A stretch of 64,000 nucleotides of DNA from Diplonema papillatum (GCA_030068145.1 JAPJBO010000100.1:248001-312000); one strand, 5' to 3'; shown: positions 11,101 through 22,655, counted from the stretch's first letter. Program-made: numbers and translations. The notes: generated by a model not told the origin, from the sequence alone.

Positions 11101-12265
11101 GATGGTGATGCATGTACTAGCTCGGCATCCAATCAAATGATTGTAAGAGTGGAGTGATTTGTGTGTGTGTGTGTGTGTATTGGTGTCATCACACTTGCAT
11201 ATCTTCAACTGCGAGAAGACAGGGATGCCGTCATAACCAACAGCAGACAACAGATGGGACGTGCAACAATCAGATGGTGATGCATGTATTAGCTCGGCAT
11301 CCAATCAAATGATTGTAAGAGTGGAGTGATTTGTGTGTGTGTACTAGTGTCATCACAGTTGCATACGACTGCAAGGAGACAAGGCATAACCGACAGCAGA
11401 CAAGAGACGCGTGCAACGATCAGATGGTGATGCATGTAATAGCTCGGCATCCAATCAAATGATTGTAAGAGTGGAGTGATTTGTGTGTGTGTACTAGTGT
11501 CATCACAGTTGCATACAACTGCAAGGAGACAAGGCATAACCGACAGCAGACAAGAGACGCGTGCAACAATCAGATGGTGATGCATGTAATAGCTCGGCAT
11601 CCAATCAAATGATTGTAAGAGTGGAGTGATTTGTGTGTGTGTATTAGTGTCATCACAATTGCATACAACTGCAAGGAGACAAGGCATAACCGACAGCAGA
11701 CGAGGGACGCGTGCAACAGTCAGATGGTGATGCATGTATTAGCTCGGCATCCAATCAAATGATTGTAAGAGTGGAGTGATTTGTGTGTATGTATTGGTGT
11801 CATCACACTTGCATATCTTCAACTGCGAGGAGACAGGGGTGCCGACGTAACCGACAGCAGACAAGAGACGCGGGGGCGTGCAACGATCAGATGGTGATGC
11901 ATGTATTAGCTCGGCATCCAATCAAATGGTTGTAGGAGTGGAGTGATTTGTGTGTGTGTACTGGTGTCATCACAGTTGCATAGAACTGAGGAGACAAAGC
12001 ATAACCGGCAGCAGACGAGGGACGCGTGCGACAATCAGATGGTGATGCATGTATTAGCTCGGCATCCAATCAAATGATTGTAAGAGTGGAGTGATTTGTG
12101 TGTGTGTAATGGTGTCATCACAGTTGCATATAACTGCAAGGAGACAAGGCATAACCGACAACAGACAAGAGACGCGTGCAACAATCAGATGGTGATGCAT
12201 GTATTAGCTCGGCATCCAATCAAATGATTGTAAGAGTGGAGTGATTTGTGTGTGTGTGTTGGAAT
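8190..12265. repeat. Satellite array, ~150-180-bp monomers, about 26 copies
   Basis: Each monomer contains ATTAGCTCGGCATCCAATCA, ATTGTAAGAGTGGAGTGATT, a variable (GT)n tract, a GTGTCATCAC segment, a CAGCAGACAA segment and CAGATGGTGATGCATG. I count about 26 starts of the ATTAGCTCGGCATCC box between 8190 and 12202. Monomers come in types that differ in the middle segment (CATATCTTCAACTGCGA against GCATATAACTGC) and in GT length. Near-identical blocks at 9115, 9606 and 10097 show a three-monomer higher-order period of 491 bp. A diverged partial copy lies at about 12670-12760. All open frames here are by-products of the repeat. Confidence 0.9.
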
Positions 12266-12755
12266 TCAATTTCGGGTAACCCCTGAAGCGGAGTATAGCC
12301 CAATTTTTCACGTCAGCTGATGGTCCTGCCGGCTGCTCGTGGTGGCCACGCTCTGATCTAAACTGCAGCCTCGTTTGGTTAAGGCTCCCTGCTTCATGTC
12401 CCTTGTGCTGCTGGTCGCAACACGTATCTGGGGACAATCGCCTCTTTTTACACGCGGTGCAGCGGGGTTCATCATGTTTCGCGCATCGTGCCGTCGCATT
12501 CCTCGCTTGCCTTGTTGGTCGGGATCGCTGGCTGCTTGCGCCCTCTCCTGCTCTCTTCCCTTCCACTCCGCCTCCTCCTTCCATGTTGTACTGAAGAGCT
12601 CCGGGTGCCTTTGTGTGTGTTAAGAACCTATTTTAACGTGGCCCCCCTCTTAGCGAGAGTGCGTCCACATGCGCGAAGACAGGGGTGCCATCGTAACCGA
12701 CAGCAGACAAGAGGCATGCAATGATCAAGGATGGTGATGCATGTGACAACTCGAC
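12266..12755. other. Satellite border and diverged satellite remnant
   Basis: Satellite identity stops abruptly after the (GT)n at about 12259. Bases 12266-12660 show no recognised feature. Bases 12670-12760 hold a diverged copy of the second half of the monomer (CCGACAGCAGACAAGAGGC), which suggests the array once extended further or that this block was inserted into it. Confidence 0.5.
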
Positions 12756-13064
12756 ATGAAAGCGATGAGTGTCGTCACAGCGGCGAATGACAACAACACC
12801 TGCGAAGAGGAAATCATGTTCAACCGACAGAATCATGAGAACACAGAGGGAGGACTGGTGCGGGAAGCTGTGACTCTGGACCGATGCTACGACTGGAGAT
12901 ATGTTGAGTTTATCTACGCGGGACACCTCTTACCCAAGCACAACCCTGCACCGCTAGATGAGGGTAGATTAACCTCCAGATACTTACAGCAATTGTTTTG
13001 CGGACCTGCGACGATGCGGGCTGTTAACGTAGCGGTGTGTCTAAAGGAAAAGCAGAAGGCGTGA
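12756..13064 (+). CDS. Possible small protein, unknown
   Basis: A 102-residue ATG-initiated frame of plausible amino-acid composition (contains DRCYDWRYVEFIYAGHLL). It has no recognised domain. Its start lies inside the diverged satellite remnant, which counts against an old functional gene. It is listed as possible only. Confidence 0.2.
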   Translation: MKAMSVVTAANDNNTCEEEIMFNRQNHENTEGGLVREAVTLDRCYDWRYVEFIYAGHLLPKHNPAPLDEGRLTSRYLQQLFCGPATMRAVNVAVCLKEKQKA

Positions 13065-13239
13065 ACAGCAGCCATCAAGCAAGTGACAACCCGTCGGCGC
13101 ATGAGCAAAGGCGAAGCTAGAGAGTGTGGGAAAGGGCAACTAGCTCGTCCGGCACGGTTCCTCGGTGTTTGGGAGAAAAACTCGGGTTCGTTGTACCGAA
13201 GGCTGGGGAAAAGGACCGAAACGATCCTCCGCATACCCG

Positions 13240-13345
13240 AGGATGAGGGGAGGAGGATTGCAAGAACGTGCTTGGAATAAGTATGTGCTCGACACCATTG
13301 GATTCGTGTTTCGGTCTTTTCGGCCACGGACACATAAGCGGAGCC
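13240..13345 (+). repeat. Dispersed repeat C copy
   Basis: Contains TTGCAAGAACGTGCTTGGAA, then TTTCGGTCTTTTCGGCCACG and GGACACATAAGCGGAGC, in the same order as copies at 25870, 27675, 31780, 58605 and 63370. It is non-coding; no termini or target duplication could be set. Confidence 0.6.
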
Positions 13346-14227
13346 TGCAGCGCGCAGCTCAACTGCAAGACCGCTGCCATCTGTAGCGCGAGTCGATGCA
13401 TCTATCAAGGTCGGTGACTCTCTGGTCAGACTTTCGTGTGCCTTACCAGTCACTCACCCAGCCGGACAGGACTGTTCGCTTCTTTTGAAGGCGGCTTGTG
13501 CAACCCATTCGTTCAACCGGTAAAATCACTGCTGTAGCTAACGAGACCCTTCGCTTCTTTCACTGTCATCTGAAGGGTTTCTTCTTCCGACGGGAGATGC
13601 TGCCTCAACGCGGCGATGAAGAGCCACTCCGTTGTGAGCTGCGATGATGGATTCTTGAATTGATATCAGAGCTTGACCCGGCAAGCGACAATCTACCCAA
13701 AATAAAGTGGTTGACTCGTCTCCATAATGTTTCGTTTAACTGACTCGCAGTACGGCGCAGCAGAAATCAGTGATTGTGGGTGCAGGGAGAATTAACTCAC
13801 GGAATGACGCTACAAGGCGGACAACGGAGCACACTGATTTTTCTCGGGTCAGGACGATCTCAACGACCGACAAACTGCGAGCTCTTTCGCGTGAAGTATG
13901 CTTTTTCGATTGAGCGACAGTCACCCGCAGGGCAACACAGCGGGCCTTCTTCCAGAGGCACACGCGCGCGTAGAAGACGTGCGGCACCAAACCCGCAAAC
14001 CCGCAAACCCTGCACACCGTGCAGGACAGTGTGATAGAACTGTCTCCGGAGAGATCCTAGTTCATGTTCAGCCAGAACACTGCCATATCATGCGTATCTG
14101 ATGCTACATGAAGTCGTTTTGTCTAAGCGTGCGGGTTTCGCAGATTAGGAATGTTGATAAACACCACCAAAGCAAGCTGCCTACGCAACCCGCAAGATTG
14201 GTAGTACTAAAACCGTGAGAATGTTTG
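13346..14227. other. Intergenic, nothing recognised
   Basis: Only short frames without domain-like content. A direct repeat of CCCGCAAA units lies near 13990-14010. Confidence 0.4.
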
Positions 14228-14370
14228 CTGAGCCCTTACGCGCACCACTATCTCCAGATTTGCGTATGTTTCGTGTAGGCTACAGCACGTTTACCTCCGT
14301 TGATATTTCGCAACTGGCAGCCTCCTCAGGTATTTCCTACCAAGCAGGTGCGTATACGAAGAAATGCGTA
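14228..14370 (+). mobile_element. SINE-like element A, 3' part
   Basis: Matches the 3' part of the element at 26018-26228: CCCAGATTTGCGTATGTTTCGTG-type sequence with TCCAGATTTGCGTATGTTTC here, GGCTACAGCACGTTTACCTC, and the shared tail (TATTTCCTACCAAGCAGGTG, then CGTATAC). The 5' part is missing or diverged. Confidence 0.6.
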
Positions 14371-14611
14371 GTTTTGTTGTTGAAAAGAAGGCTGCATACA
14401 AAACGAGCTGCTTCTCCGTGCAGCGCACGACACGCCTGCGCGTCCCCAACAGTTGTGATGACGATCGCTCCCTATGTGTGGTTGTTCAATTGTGGCTCCA
14501 TCACCTTTTAGCTCTTTACATGTACTATACCCTCGATGGGGGATGCAAGGAAGTGCTTGGAAGGTAGGCCTACACGATTAGCACTCATTTTCGTTGGCTC
14601 CGTTAAGCTTC

Positions 14612-17600
14612 TCATGTGCAACCGTTGCCCGAAAATGCTTCCGTACAAATGTACCACATCTCGCATCCACTTCGAGCACTTCCAAAAGAACAAGGCTCTG
14701 GCGCTCTAAAATAGACGAAGAAGCATACCGATGGAGCCCGCTCAGCCTGTGACATCTTTCCGCCACCGCATTCGATGATGTCTGCAAGACCAAGCGTGCT
14801 GTTTGTTGATTCTGACGTGCAGGGGAAGAACGTGTCACTTGGGGACGTCCTTATCGAGAAGTAAGAGTGTCCCGACACACGACGCGGCCTATCCTCGCCA
14901 GGGTGGGATGGGATACCAAATGCGGGTGAAGAGAAAGAGGAGGTCTGCGAAGCAGTTCACCGTAATATTGTCCATCATATCGCCAGTTTGGACGGTGAGA
15001 CCCCCACCGGCGCTAAAAGCATACCCGGGAGTCTGCGGATGAACGTGCGGCGTTAACAGGAACGTCATGCCTCCGAAGACTGGACGGTGTGGACTCGACA
15101 AAGCCGTCAGAAACGAGAACTTAAAACTGCGGGTGGTTAGAGCTCAGTGCAAAGAGAATAAAGAGGGAAAACACAACAAACCAAGTCAAGGGCTGAGATC
15201 TCATTCCAGGTGGGCCAAACTAGCGTCGGGAGCTCCTTGGAAGATAGAGGACAGGGGTAGTGAGGCTTCCACAGTTGCAGGGGCTGCATCTGCGTGGGTC
15301 CTCAAAAGCATCGCTACCGCGATGACCCTTCGGGACACTGACGAATGCTTGTGACCAGTGTCCAAACAGGTGCTGAGGATACGGGTGAACGGCATACTTA
15401 GCCTCCAGCTGCGTGCCGCGGAATACGAACGAGTCTGTGGGCAGCCATTTGCCGGCCGCCAAGCAAGCGTCGATCCAGTTCACGTGGACCACGGCCCTGC
15501 TTGTCGACATCGCGCAGAGCAGCTTCACCGTCCGTTTGATGTCGGCGGCGGTCACAAGCACAGTGCACGTGGCCGGGCTGGCAGCCAAGGTCCCGCCCAT
15601 CGAAACGATGCCCTTCGTCTGCCTCTCGGAAAGCACGATGCCTGTCGCCAGCACCGCGGGCGACGCACCGAGCGCCCCTGAGTCGTCCCTGTGCGGCGCT
15701 CCGGCGACCCTCGCCCGCTTGCCCCCTCCTCGCGCCTCCTGGCCTCCGTCGGCACTTCGCTTGCGTTTCGCGGCCTTTCCACCGCCCTCCGCCGCGCCGT
15801 TCGACCCGGCAGCCGGCCGCGGGATCCTCGGCTCGTCCGATTTGCCGGCGGCGGGCGGTGCCTCGCCACCGCTGCGGAGGCGAGCTTCGGCGCCCCCGTT
15901 CGTGGAGGCGGCCGGCCTGGGGGGTGCCAGGTGCTTCGCGCGGGGGGCGTCGGCGGAGGAAGGCGAAGGGTCCCGCACTCGCTTCTTTCCGTCGGCGGCC
16001 GCCGAAGAAGAGGGCGGCGCGGTGCGCTTCGTCGCCTCCTTTCCTTTTTCCTTCTCGTTCTCCTCCTTCGCCTTCTCCTTCTCCACCTTTTCCTCCTCGT
16101 TCTCCTCCTTATCCTTCTCTTTCTTCATTGTATCCTTCTCTTTCTCCTCCTTTTCCTTCTCTTTCTGCACCTTTTCCTTCTCTTTCTCCTCCTTATCCTT
16201 CTCTTTCTTCATTGTATCCTTCGCTTTCTCTTCCTTTTCCTTCTCTTTCTGCACCTTTTCCTTCTCTTTCTCCTCCTTTGCCTTCTCTTTCTGCATCTTT
16301 TCTTCCTCTTTCTCCTCCTTTTCCTTCACTTTCTCCTTCTCCTTCAGCTTCTTCACCGTCTCCGCCCCCTTTCCCTTCCCGCCGGCGGGCTTGCCGGCCT
16401 GCTTTTTCGGCGGCTTCGGCGCCAGTTTCCCGCCCTTCCCCTTCTTATTCGCGCCCGGCTGCTTCTGCGCCCCCCCTCCGCGGCCGTCGGAATCGGCACC
16501 GGACTCAGCTGATGACTCGCGTGGCGCTAACGACACTCGTCTTCCTTTCTTCCCCGCGGCAGGCTTCGCAGCCTTTTTCCGCCCATTGGCCGGCCGGGTT
16601 GCCGGCTTCTCCGACGAAGTGTCGTTCGAAGTCGAGGAAGAAGCGGACGACGAAGAAGAAGAAGAGGAGGAGGAGTCTGGCGACGAAGAGGACGCCGACC
16701 GCTGCCTCCTCGCGGCCTTCGCCTTCTTCGCGGGGGCTTTCCTCTTCGGCTGCTTTTTCGCGGGGTTTTCGCCGTCGGACGCGGACGGCGACCGACGCAC
16801 GCGGCCTCTCTTCGCGGCCGCTTTAGGGGTTGACCCCCGCTTGCCTCCTGGCTTCGCCTTCTGCTTCGGCTTTGGTGCCGCGTTTGTATCGGGTTCAGAC
16901 GCAGACGAGGTCTCCGGCGTCGCGGGGATGACACGGCGCTTCTTGCCTCCGGGCTTCGCCTTCTGCTTCGGTCTCGCATCCGGGTTTTCCGCTTCGGATT
17001 CGGACGCTGACAAAGTGTCGGGAGGGGGTGCACGGCGCTTCTTGCCCCCGGGCTTCGCCTTCTGCTTAGGCTTCGAAGCCGCGTTCGTTTCGGGTTCGGA
17101 ATCGGGCGGGGGAGGCGGGCCGCCGCGCTTCTTGCCGGCAGGCTTCGTCTTTCGCTTCGCCTTCGCCCCCGGGTTTTCTTCCGCTTCGGATCCGGATGCC
17201 ATCGAGGCTTCGTCGTCCGAAATGGCTGCGCTGCGCTTGTTGCCCCCGGGTCTGGCCTTCTGCTTCGGCTTCGAGACCGCACTCGTTTCGGGCTCGGAAT
17301 CGGACGAATGGATCGCGCCGCCGCGTCTCTTGCCGCCGGGTTTCGGCTTTCGCTTCGCCTTCGCCCCCGGGTTTTCCGCTTCGGATCCGGGTGCCATCGA
17401 GGCTTCGTCGTCCGAAATGGCTGCGCTGCGCTTGTTGCCGGCCTTCTGCTTCGGCTTCGAAACAGCGTTCGTTTCGAGCTCGGAACCGGGCGAATGGCCG
17501 CGCACCCCGCCTCCGGGCTTCGCCTTTCCGTTCGGATTTGCCCCCGGGCTTTCCGCTTCGGTCCCGGACGCCGTCGAGGCTTCGTCGTCCGAGACGGCCG

Positions 17601-20600
17601 CGCTGCGCGTGTTGCCCCCGGGTCTGGCCTTCGGCTTTGGTGCCGCGTTTGTATCGGGTTCAGACGCAGACGAGGTCTCCGGCGTCGCGGGGATGACACG
17701 GCGCTTCTTGCCTCCGGGCTTCGCCTTCTGCTTCGGCTTCGAAACCGTGTTCGTTTCGGACGAATGGATCGCGCCGCCGTGCCTCTTGCCGCCGGGCTGC
17801 GGCTTTCGCTTCGCCTTCGTCCCCGGGTTTTCCGCTTCGGATCCGGATGCCGACGAGGTTTCGCCGTCTGAAAGGGCTGCGCTGCGCTTGTTTCCCCCGG
17901 GCCGGGACTTCTGCTTCGGCTTCGAGACCGTCCTCGTTTCGGGCCCGGAATCGGACGAATGGGCCGCTCCGGGCTCGGCCTGTCCCTTCGGCGCCGCCCC
18001 CGGGTTTTCCGCCGCCGAAAAGGTTCCGCCGTCTCCCGCTCGTCGCGGCTCCCGCAGGCGGGCTGGCTCCGGCGCGGGCCTTTCGGCGGCCGCGGACTGC
18101 ACGGCACCCGGGGGATGATTCCTTGGGCTCGCACCGGGGTCTTCGACCGCGGGTTCGCCTAATATTTGCTCGGGGAAGGGCGACAACGTCGCCACGCCCG
18201 GGTCCCCTGCAATGAGGGTTTGGTCGTCGAAATCGTCGGGCGGCGGCGGCGCGCGGGCCCCCGCGTTATTCTGAACGCCCGGGTGCCAGCCGGGGCTGTC
18301 GAACGGGAGCGTCAGGTCGCCGGGGGCGGCGGGGGGGTCGCGCTCGGTGCCTGGGGGATGGCCTTCCCCTTCCTTCGGCTCGTCGGCGGCGGGATCCGAT
18401 GCGCGCCCGTCCGAGGGTTGGAAGCGGGGCGGCGACGGCTTGTGCGCGCAGTGCCGCTGCGTCTCCGCCGCGGCATTGGTGTCTTCCTCGCGGGGGTCGA
18501 ACGAAGAAAACAACACATCGGCTTGCAGCGTGCGTGGGGACGACGAAAGGAGGGTCTGCGCGTCCAGCAAAAGCCGCCGCGCGGTGGCGACGGGGTTGGT
18601 GGATGAGCTGGCTTTGGCTGCGTTCGACGACTGCGGCGCGGAGGAAGAAGGCGCGAACTGGATAGGACCCAGGCGGCCGGCGGCGTCGACGGAGTCCAGC
18701 AAGCCGGCCGCCAGCATCCGTTTTTGGGGTGACGTCGAGTCCGACGACAGCGGGGCGCCGGGCGAAAAGTTGACGTGCAGCGTCGCCGCAACGCTGGCCT
18801 GCAGCGTGCTTTCTATCGTGTCCGACGAAGGGTCCATCCGAGAGGAAGTCGGCAGCGTGCCGCCCCTGTTCGCGGCGCTGTTGGGGTTGCTGCTCTTGTC
18901 GTTCCGCGAGCTCTTCCCGGACGGGGTTGCGGACGTCTCGTTGGACCCGGTTGCTGGCGGCCCGGCGGGCGACGGCGGCGGGTGGGCGGGCGGCCGCTTT
19001 CCGGCCGCCGCCGGCCGTCCCTGCGCCGGGAAAAGAGCCCCGGGCCCCGTGAGCTCGGCCGGCGGCGCCGGCAGCGCGTCGAGGGACGGCGTCAGGGGCA
19101 TCAGCACCTGCCCCTGTTCTTGTCCTTGTTTTCGTCCGTGTTCGTGTCCTTGAACTTGTCCTTGTCCTTGTTCATGTCCGTCAACGTGTCCGTGTCCGTG
19201 CGCATGTCCTTGTCCTTCTCCTTGTTCATGTCCTTGAACCTGTCCTTGGTTTTGTCCTTGTTCATGTCCTTGAACTTGTCCTTGTTTTTGTCCTTGTTCA
19301 TGTCCTTGAACCTGTCCTTGTTTTTGTCCTTGTTCATGTCCTTGAACCTGTCCTTGTTTTTGTCCTTGTTCTTGTGCCTGTTCTTGTCCTTGATCTTGAT
19401 CTTGATCTCGTCCGGACGGCTTCGGCCACGGGAAGTCGCCCGCGTCCAGTAACGGTTCCGGCGGCTCGATTTCGAGCCTCGGCAGGCAGTCGGCCGCCTG
19501 CTCCGCGCCCGGCTGCTGCACGGGGCGGTGCGTCGCGCGTCTCGGCGGCGGGCCGTCGGGAGCCGAGTCGCCGCCGCCGCCGCGCGAAAACTGCTCCGCC
19601 AGCACGTGCGTGGCGGAGCTGGGCGTGACGACCTGGGTCTCGTCGTCCATCAGCGACGGAGACAGGCCCCGCTCGTCCTGCAGCCGACTGGGCTGGAACC
19701 CTGCCGGCCCGGCCTGCGGCTCGGTCGCAAGCCTGCTGCCCGCCGCCGCGCCGACCGGCGCGAACGCCGCGACCACCGCCGCCCCGCCGAACGCAACGGT
19801 CGCCCCGTGGCTGATGTCGTACTTGACGCGCGGGGCGAGCGTGATCCCGCGCTTCCGCACGCGCTCGGCGGCGCCGGCGCCGGGCTCCGTGGGCGGGGGG
19901 CCGAGGACGAGGCGGGTCTGGTTCCGGGAGTCGAGGTCCTCCATGAACACGGTGGTCCGGTCGGCGTCTTGGGCGACCGCGTGGATGCGGGCGTGCAGGC
20001 GCGATATCTTGGTGTGCCGGCCGCTGGTCGGCGTCGCCCCCATGGAGAGCAGCTGGACCTCGGCTTTGCTCGATCGTCCTGCGTTGGTTGGTGTGTTGTT
20101 GGGTGATGAACGCTGGATGGTTCTTCTATGTCTCTGATAGTAGTCAGTCTTCTGTACCTGGACGCAAGGGGTGGCCAGGGGGTAATCTTAGTTTCATTTT
20201 TCGGCAGAACACTGCTTCTCTTGCATGACTGATGACAGCACCAAGTCTCGTGATCCTGCGCTTCCGCACGCGCTCGGCGGCGCCAGCGCCGGGCTCCGCG
20301 GTCGGGGTGCCGAGGACGAGGCGGGTCTGGTTCCGGGAGTCGATGTCCTTCACAGACACGGTGGTCCGGTCGGCGTCTTGGGCGACTGCGTGGATGCGGG
20401 CCTGCAGGCACGATATTTTGGTGTGCCGCGCTGGTCGGCGTCGCCCCCCATGGAGAGCAGCTGGACCTCGGCTTTGCTCGATCGTCCTGCGTTGTTTAGC
20501 TTCTTCGATTGCTCAGTCTTCTGTGCCCTGGACGCAAGGGTTTGACCGGGGGGCAATCTTAGTTTAATGTTTAGGCAGAACACTGCCTTTCTTGCATGAT

Positions 20601-21146
20601 CGATGTCAGCATCAAGCCTTATTTGAAGAGTTTGTATGGAAAAGGAGGGCAAGACTGGGAAAAGGAGTGTAAAGGTCCTGAAGTAGGGTTAACCCCTTGA
20701 GGGGCTGGCTCCCTGTACTCGCGCGCGCCTCGTTCTTGCGCTGCAGGTTGCGGCTTTGCTACATCGATTGTCTGATGTGCTTGAAGCCCCGCATGGCGCT
20801 TGATTCCGCGCCGCCCTCTCGGGGATTCGTTTTGCGGCAAAGAAACCCTTGCCAAAAAGGACTGCGTGGTACTCCCACTCAAGAAGACCCCGGGTTCTTT
20901 AAAAGTAACGAGGATGTTGAAACTCCTGACTGAGATATTCTTCGACCGTATACATTATTACATACCGATGTATGTCACCCCTGGACCGAGAATAGGAATC
21001 GTCTCTCGGAGACTGGAAGGCTCCAGGATGTGCAGGTATCCGACCAGCAGGCTTTCTTCCTCGTCGCTGTCGGTGTGCGCGTCATAGCTGTCGCATGTGT
21101 CCGTGAGGGCTTCCGTCGACAAGCTCGACTGTCGCCTGACAGCCAT
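14612..21146 (-). CDS. MDC1-like FHA / tandem-BRCT protein, four exons
   Basis: Exon 1 is 20966-21146 (ATG at 21146, donor ATCG|GTATGT), exon 2 is 15318-20078 (acceptor CGCAG|GACGATCG), exon 3 is 15008-15079 and exon 4 starts at 14781. Introns are 887, 238 and 226 bp. Joining exons 1 and 2 (phase 1) rebuilds an FHA domain at about residues 33-167 (TYIG+RSSKAEVQLL, SRLHARI, DLDSRNQT). Then follow Q/G-rich repeats (about 284-388), many K-P-K-Q-K-A-[K/R]-P-G-G repeats with acidic Ser motifs such as SDDEAS (about 770-1136) and a K/E-rich run (about 1306-1406). BRCT1 starts near 1536, with ATGI, KRTVKLLCA and VNWIDACL. Exons 3-4 supply the start of BRCT2 (FGGMTFLLTPHVHPQTP, then DIIECGGGKM). The RTVK box matches the human MDC1 segment (R1933, K1936) that binds phospho-H2AX. 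Role inferred: nuclear DNA-damage adaptor. Exon 4's end (TGA at 14612) is uncertain. Exon 2 alone is a 1607-codon frame, 15220-20043. Confidence 0.75.
16040..16340 (-). repeat. Lys/Glu-rich coding repeat in the FHA-BRCT gene
   Basis: Imperfect tandem codon repeats encode units such as KEKEEKEKEK and KDTMKKEKDK. The segment would form a highly charged extended helix between the KPKQKA repeats and the BRCT module. The frame is kept throughout, so it is coding. Confidence 0.7.
19100..19415 (-). repeat. Gln/Gly-rich coding minisatellite in the FHA-BRCT gene
   Basis: Short repeats of CCTTGTTCATGTCCTTGAAC type, read on the minus strand, encode GQVQGHEQGQKQ-like units. Near-identical neighbouring units indicate expansion or contraction by slippage or unequal exchange while frame is kept. 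Confidence 0.7.
20240..20640 (-). pseudogene. Duplicated, frameshifted copy of FHA exon 2 start inside intron 1
   Basis: Bases 20240-20486 (minus) repeat the acceptor and first ~240 bases of exon 2 (19835-20078), including AACGCAG|GACGATCGAGC. The adjoining intron part is also repeated (20100-20245 against 20500-20640), a tandem period of about 408 bp. The copy has one extra G after the ATG and lacks two bases soon after, so its frame is lost. It also changes SRLHARI. It keeps the acceptor site, so it could act as a decoy or poison exon, or be inert. Confidence 0.75.
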
Positions 21147-21825
21147 GGTTTATCGCTGACTTACTTCAGGCGTGCATCTTCTTGTTTGTTCTCCTTCCCT
21201 TCCCCTCCACCTTCCTACATTAACATTCAAGGTATGTTTAAATGTGGAACAGAGGCCGCCAATTTCGAGTATAGAGGTGCTGGAATTATAGCCAGTGGTT
21301 TTGCCGGTTCAGCGTGTGCTCCTCATTTTTTGACGGTGTTTGCCAGAGGGAAGCTGGCGCTCTTGCGAGGCTGGGATGCATTGTTGATACCAACTACCTT
21401 GCAGGTTGCCCTGCAAGGTAGTGTGAAAGTGCTTTGGTGGTGTCTTACCCCAAGGTAGCGTTAAAGTGCTTTGGTGGTTGATCAGAAGTCCCACCCTGAA
21501 ACTGACGGGCGGGCAACAACAAGCGGCAACCGGCACGCAGCGCCTGTCTGGTCTAGCCCCGGATCCTAGAAGACCGAGCACCAAATGTGCCCGGTCTTGT
21601 GCGCACCGCTCTCTCGGGTAAACGAAACAAGAAGGAAGCCGAAAGGCACTAAATATTTTCGCTTTGTTCCTCTGTTTCTTCTTTTCTCCATACAACAGCA
21701 AGTGACAGACTAGCACATCCGGAGGCGGCTGTTTCCTCTGGCCGGTTTCCGCCCCAGCGGGTGTTGCTTGGTAGAGGGGGGTGGGGTTGTTAAGAGAATG
21801 CTTGTGGGAGTCCAGCCCCCCCCCC
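21147..21825. other. 5' flank of the FHA-BRCT gene and intergenic sequence
   Basis: Upstream side of the minus-strand FHA-BRCT gene. A short direct repeat (GTGTGAAAGTGCTTTGGTGG / GCGTTAAAGTGCTTTGGTGG) lies at about 21420-21478, and CTACCTTGCAGG pairs with CCTGCAAGGTAG at about 21398-21421. No gene is recognised. Confidence 0.4.
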
Positions 21826-22655
21826 TAGGGGGTCCAATGGCCAAAGGAAAAAACGTGGTGTTCAAACGGGAGGCAAGAAAAGGCCAAAACAGCGCCCTTC
21901 GAGGCTCGGAACGGTGCTGGAAATATGCTGGGGGGTATCAAACACCGGGGGGTGTGCGGTATTCCCCCTCAGCAAATGCGTAAACATGGATTTCAGGCCG
22001 TTTTGGCGTGTTTCCCGCAGCCCCAAATAAATCACCAAAACGTTTTTTCGACTCTTCAGCGGTCGTTTGCGGCAGAACTGACGCACACCTCCTGCAAAAT
22101 CCATACTTGTGGACCCATCTGAGAATTGACTTACGTGATTCCCACTTCATCTCCTGTCTTGCCTTCGTAAAACTCGTGTTTTCTACTTCGAGCTCACATC
22201 CCAGTTGCGGCACTTTTCGACAGCGAACCCAGGTTTTGCTGTGGAGGTCAACTTTTGAAGATGGAACGTCGGTTCGAGCCTGTTTCCAGCGTTGCCAAGT
22301 TGCCAAAACACCTCAAGCGGCAGTCATTGGTAGCTCAAGTTGCCTTTGGGGCTTGCTAGCCCGGATTCATTGGTATTCTGAAGTATCTTTCCAAGCAGCT
22401 GACCGAACTTCCAAAGTTCTTAAATGCCGCATTCCGTATGCAAGGAAGAGCGAGAGAGAGACGACGAGGATGAAGGGTGTTGAGGGCAGAAGGCAGCTAT
22501 TCAGGGGTATTTGGAGCATTTGGGTCAAACAGGTGCGGATTCCATGGGCCTGCGTGTTGAAACTACATGCACCGCACGTCATGACGGTGCCAACTGATTT
22601 CTCAACCGCAGACGACAGAGCAGGCTCACAGTCGACGGCTGGAAGCAGCTTAAAG

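Noticed and set aside
8504-12069. Many 60-70-codon minus-strand frames of near-identical sequence
   Set aside because: Generated by the satellite monomer; frames break wherever GT-tract length changes.
8190-12265. CRISPR-like array
   Set aside because: Monomers are long, contiguous and without unique spacers; the sequence is eukaryotic satellite DNA.
12914-13453. 179-codon minus-strand frame
   Set aside because: Runs through a reversed repeat C copy and shows no domain; likely chance.
14690-14730. 23-nt intron (GTATGC to TTTTAG) in the last exon of the FHA-BRCT gene
   Set aside because: Would change the end of BRCT2, but neither reading gives a convincing BRCT C-terminal half, and the size is out of range; left open.
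15413-18118. 901-codon plus-strand frame rich in Phe/Ser/Gly/Ala
   Set aside because: Antisense shadow of the repetitive GC-rich exon of the FHA-BRCT gene, which has real domains on the minus strand.
16527-18134. 535-codon minus-strand frame overlapping FHA-BRCT exon 2 in another frame
   Set aside because: Arg/Pro/Ser-rich shadow of the same repeats in frame +1; no domain.
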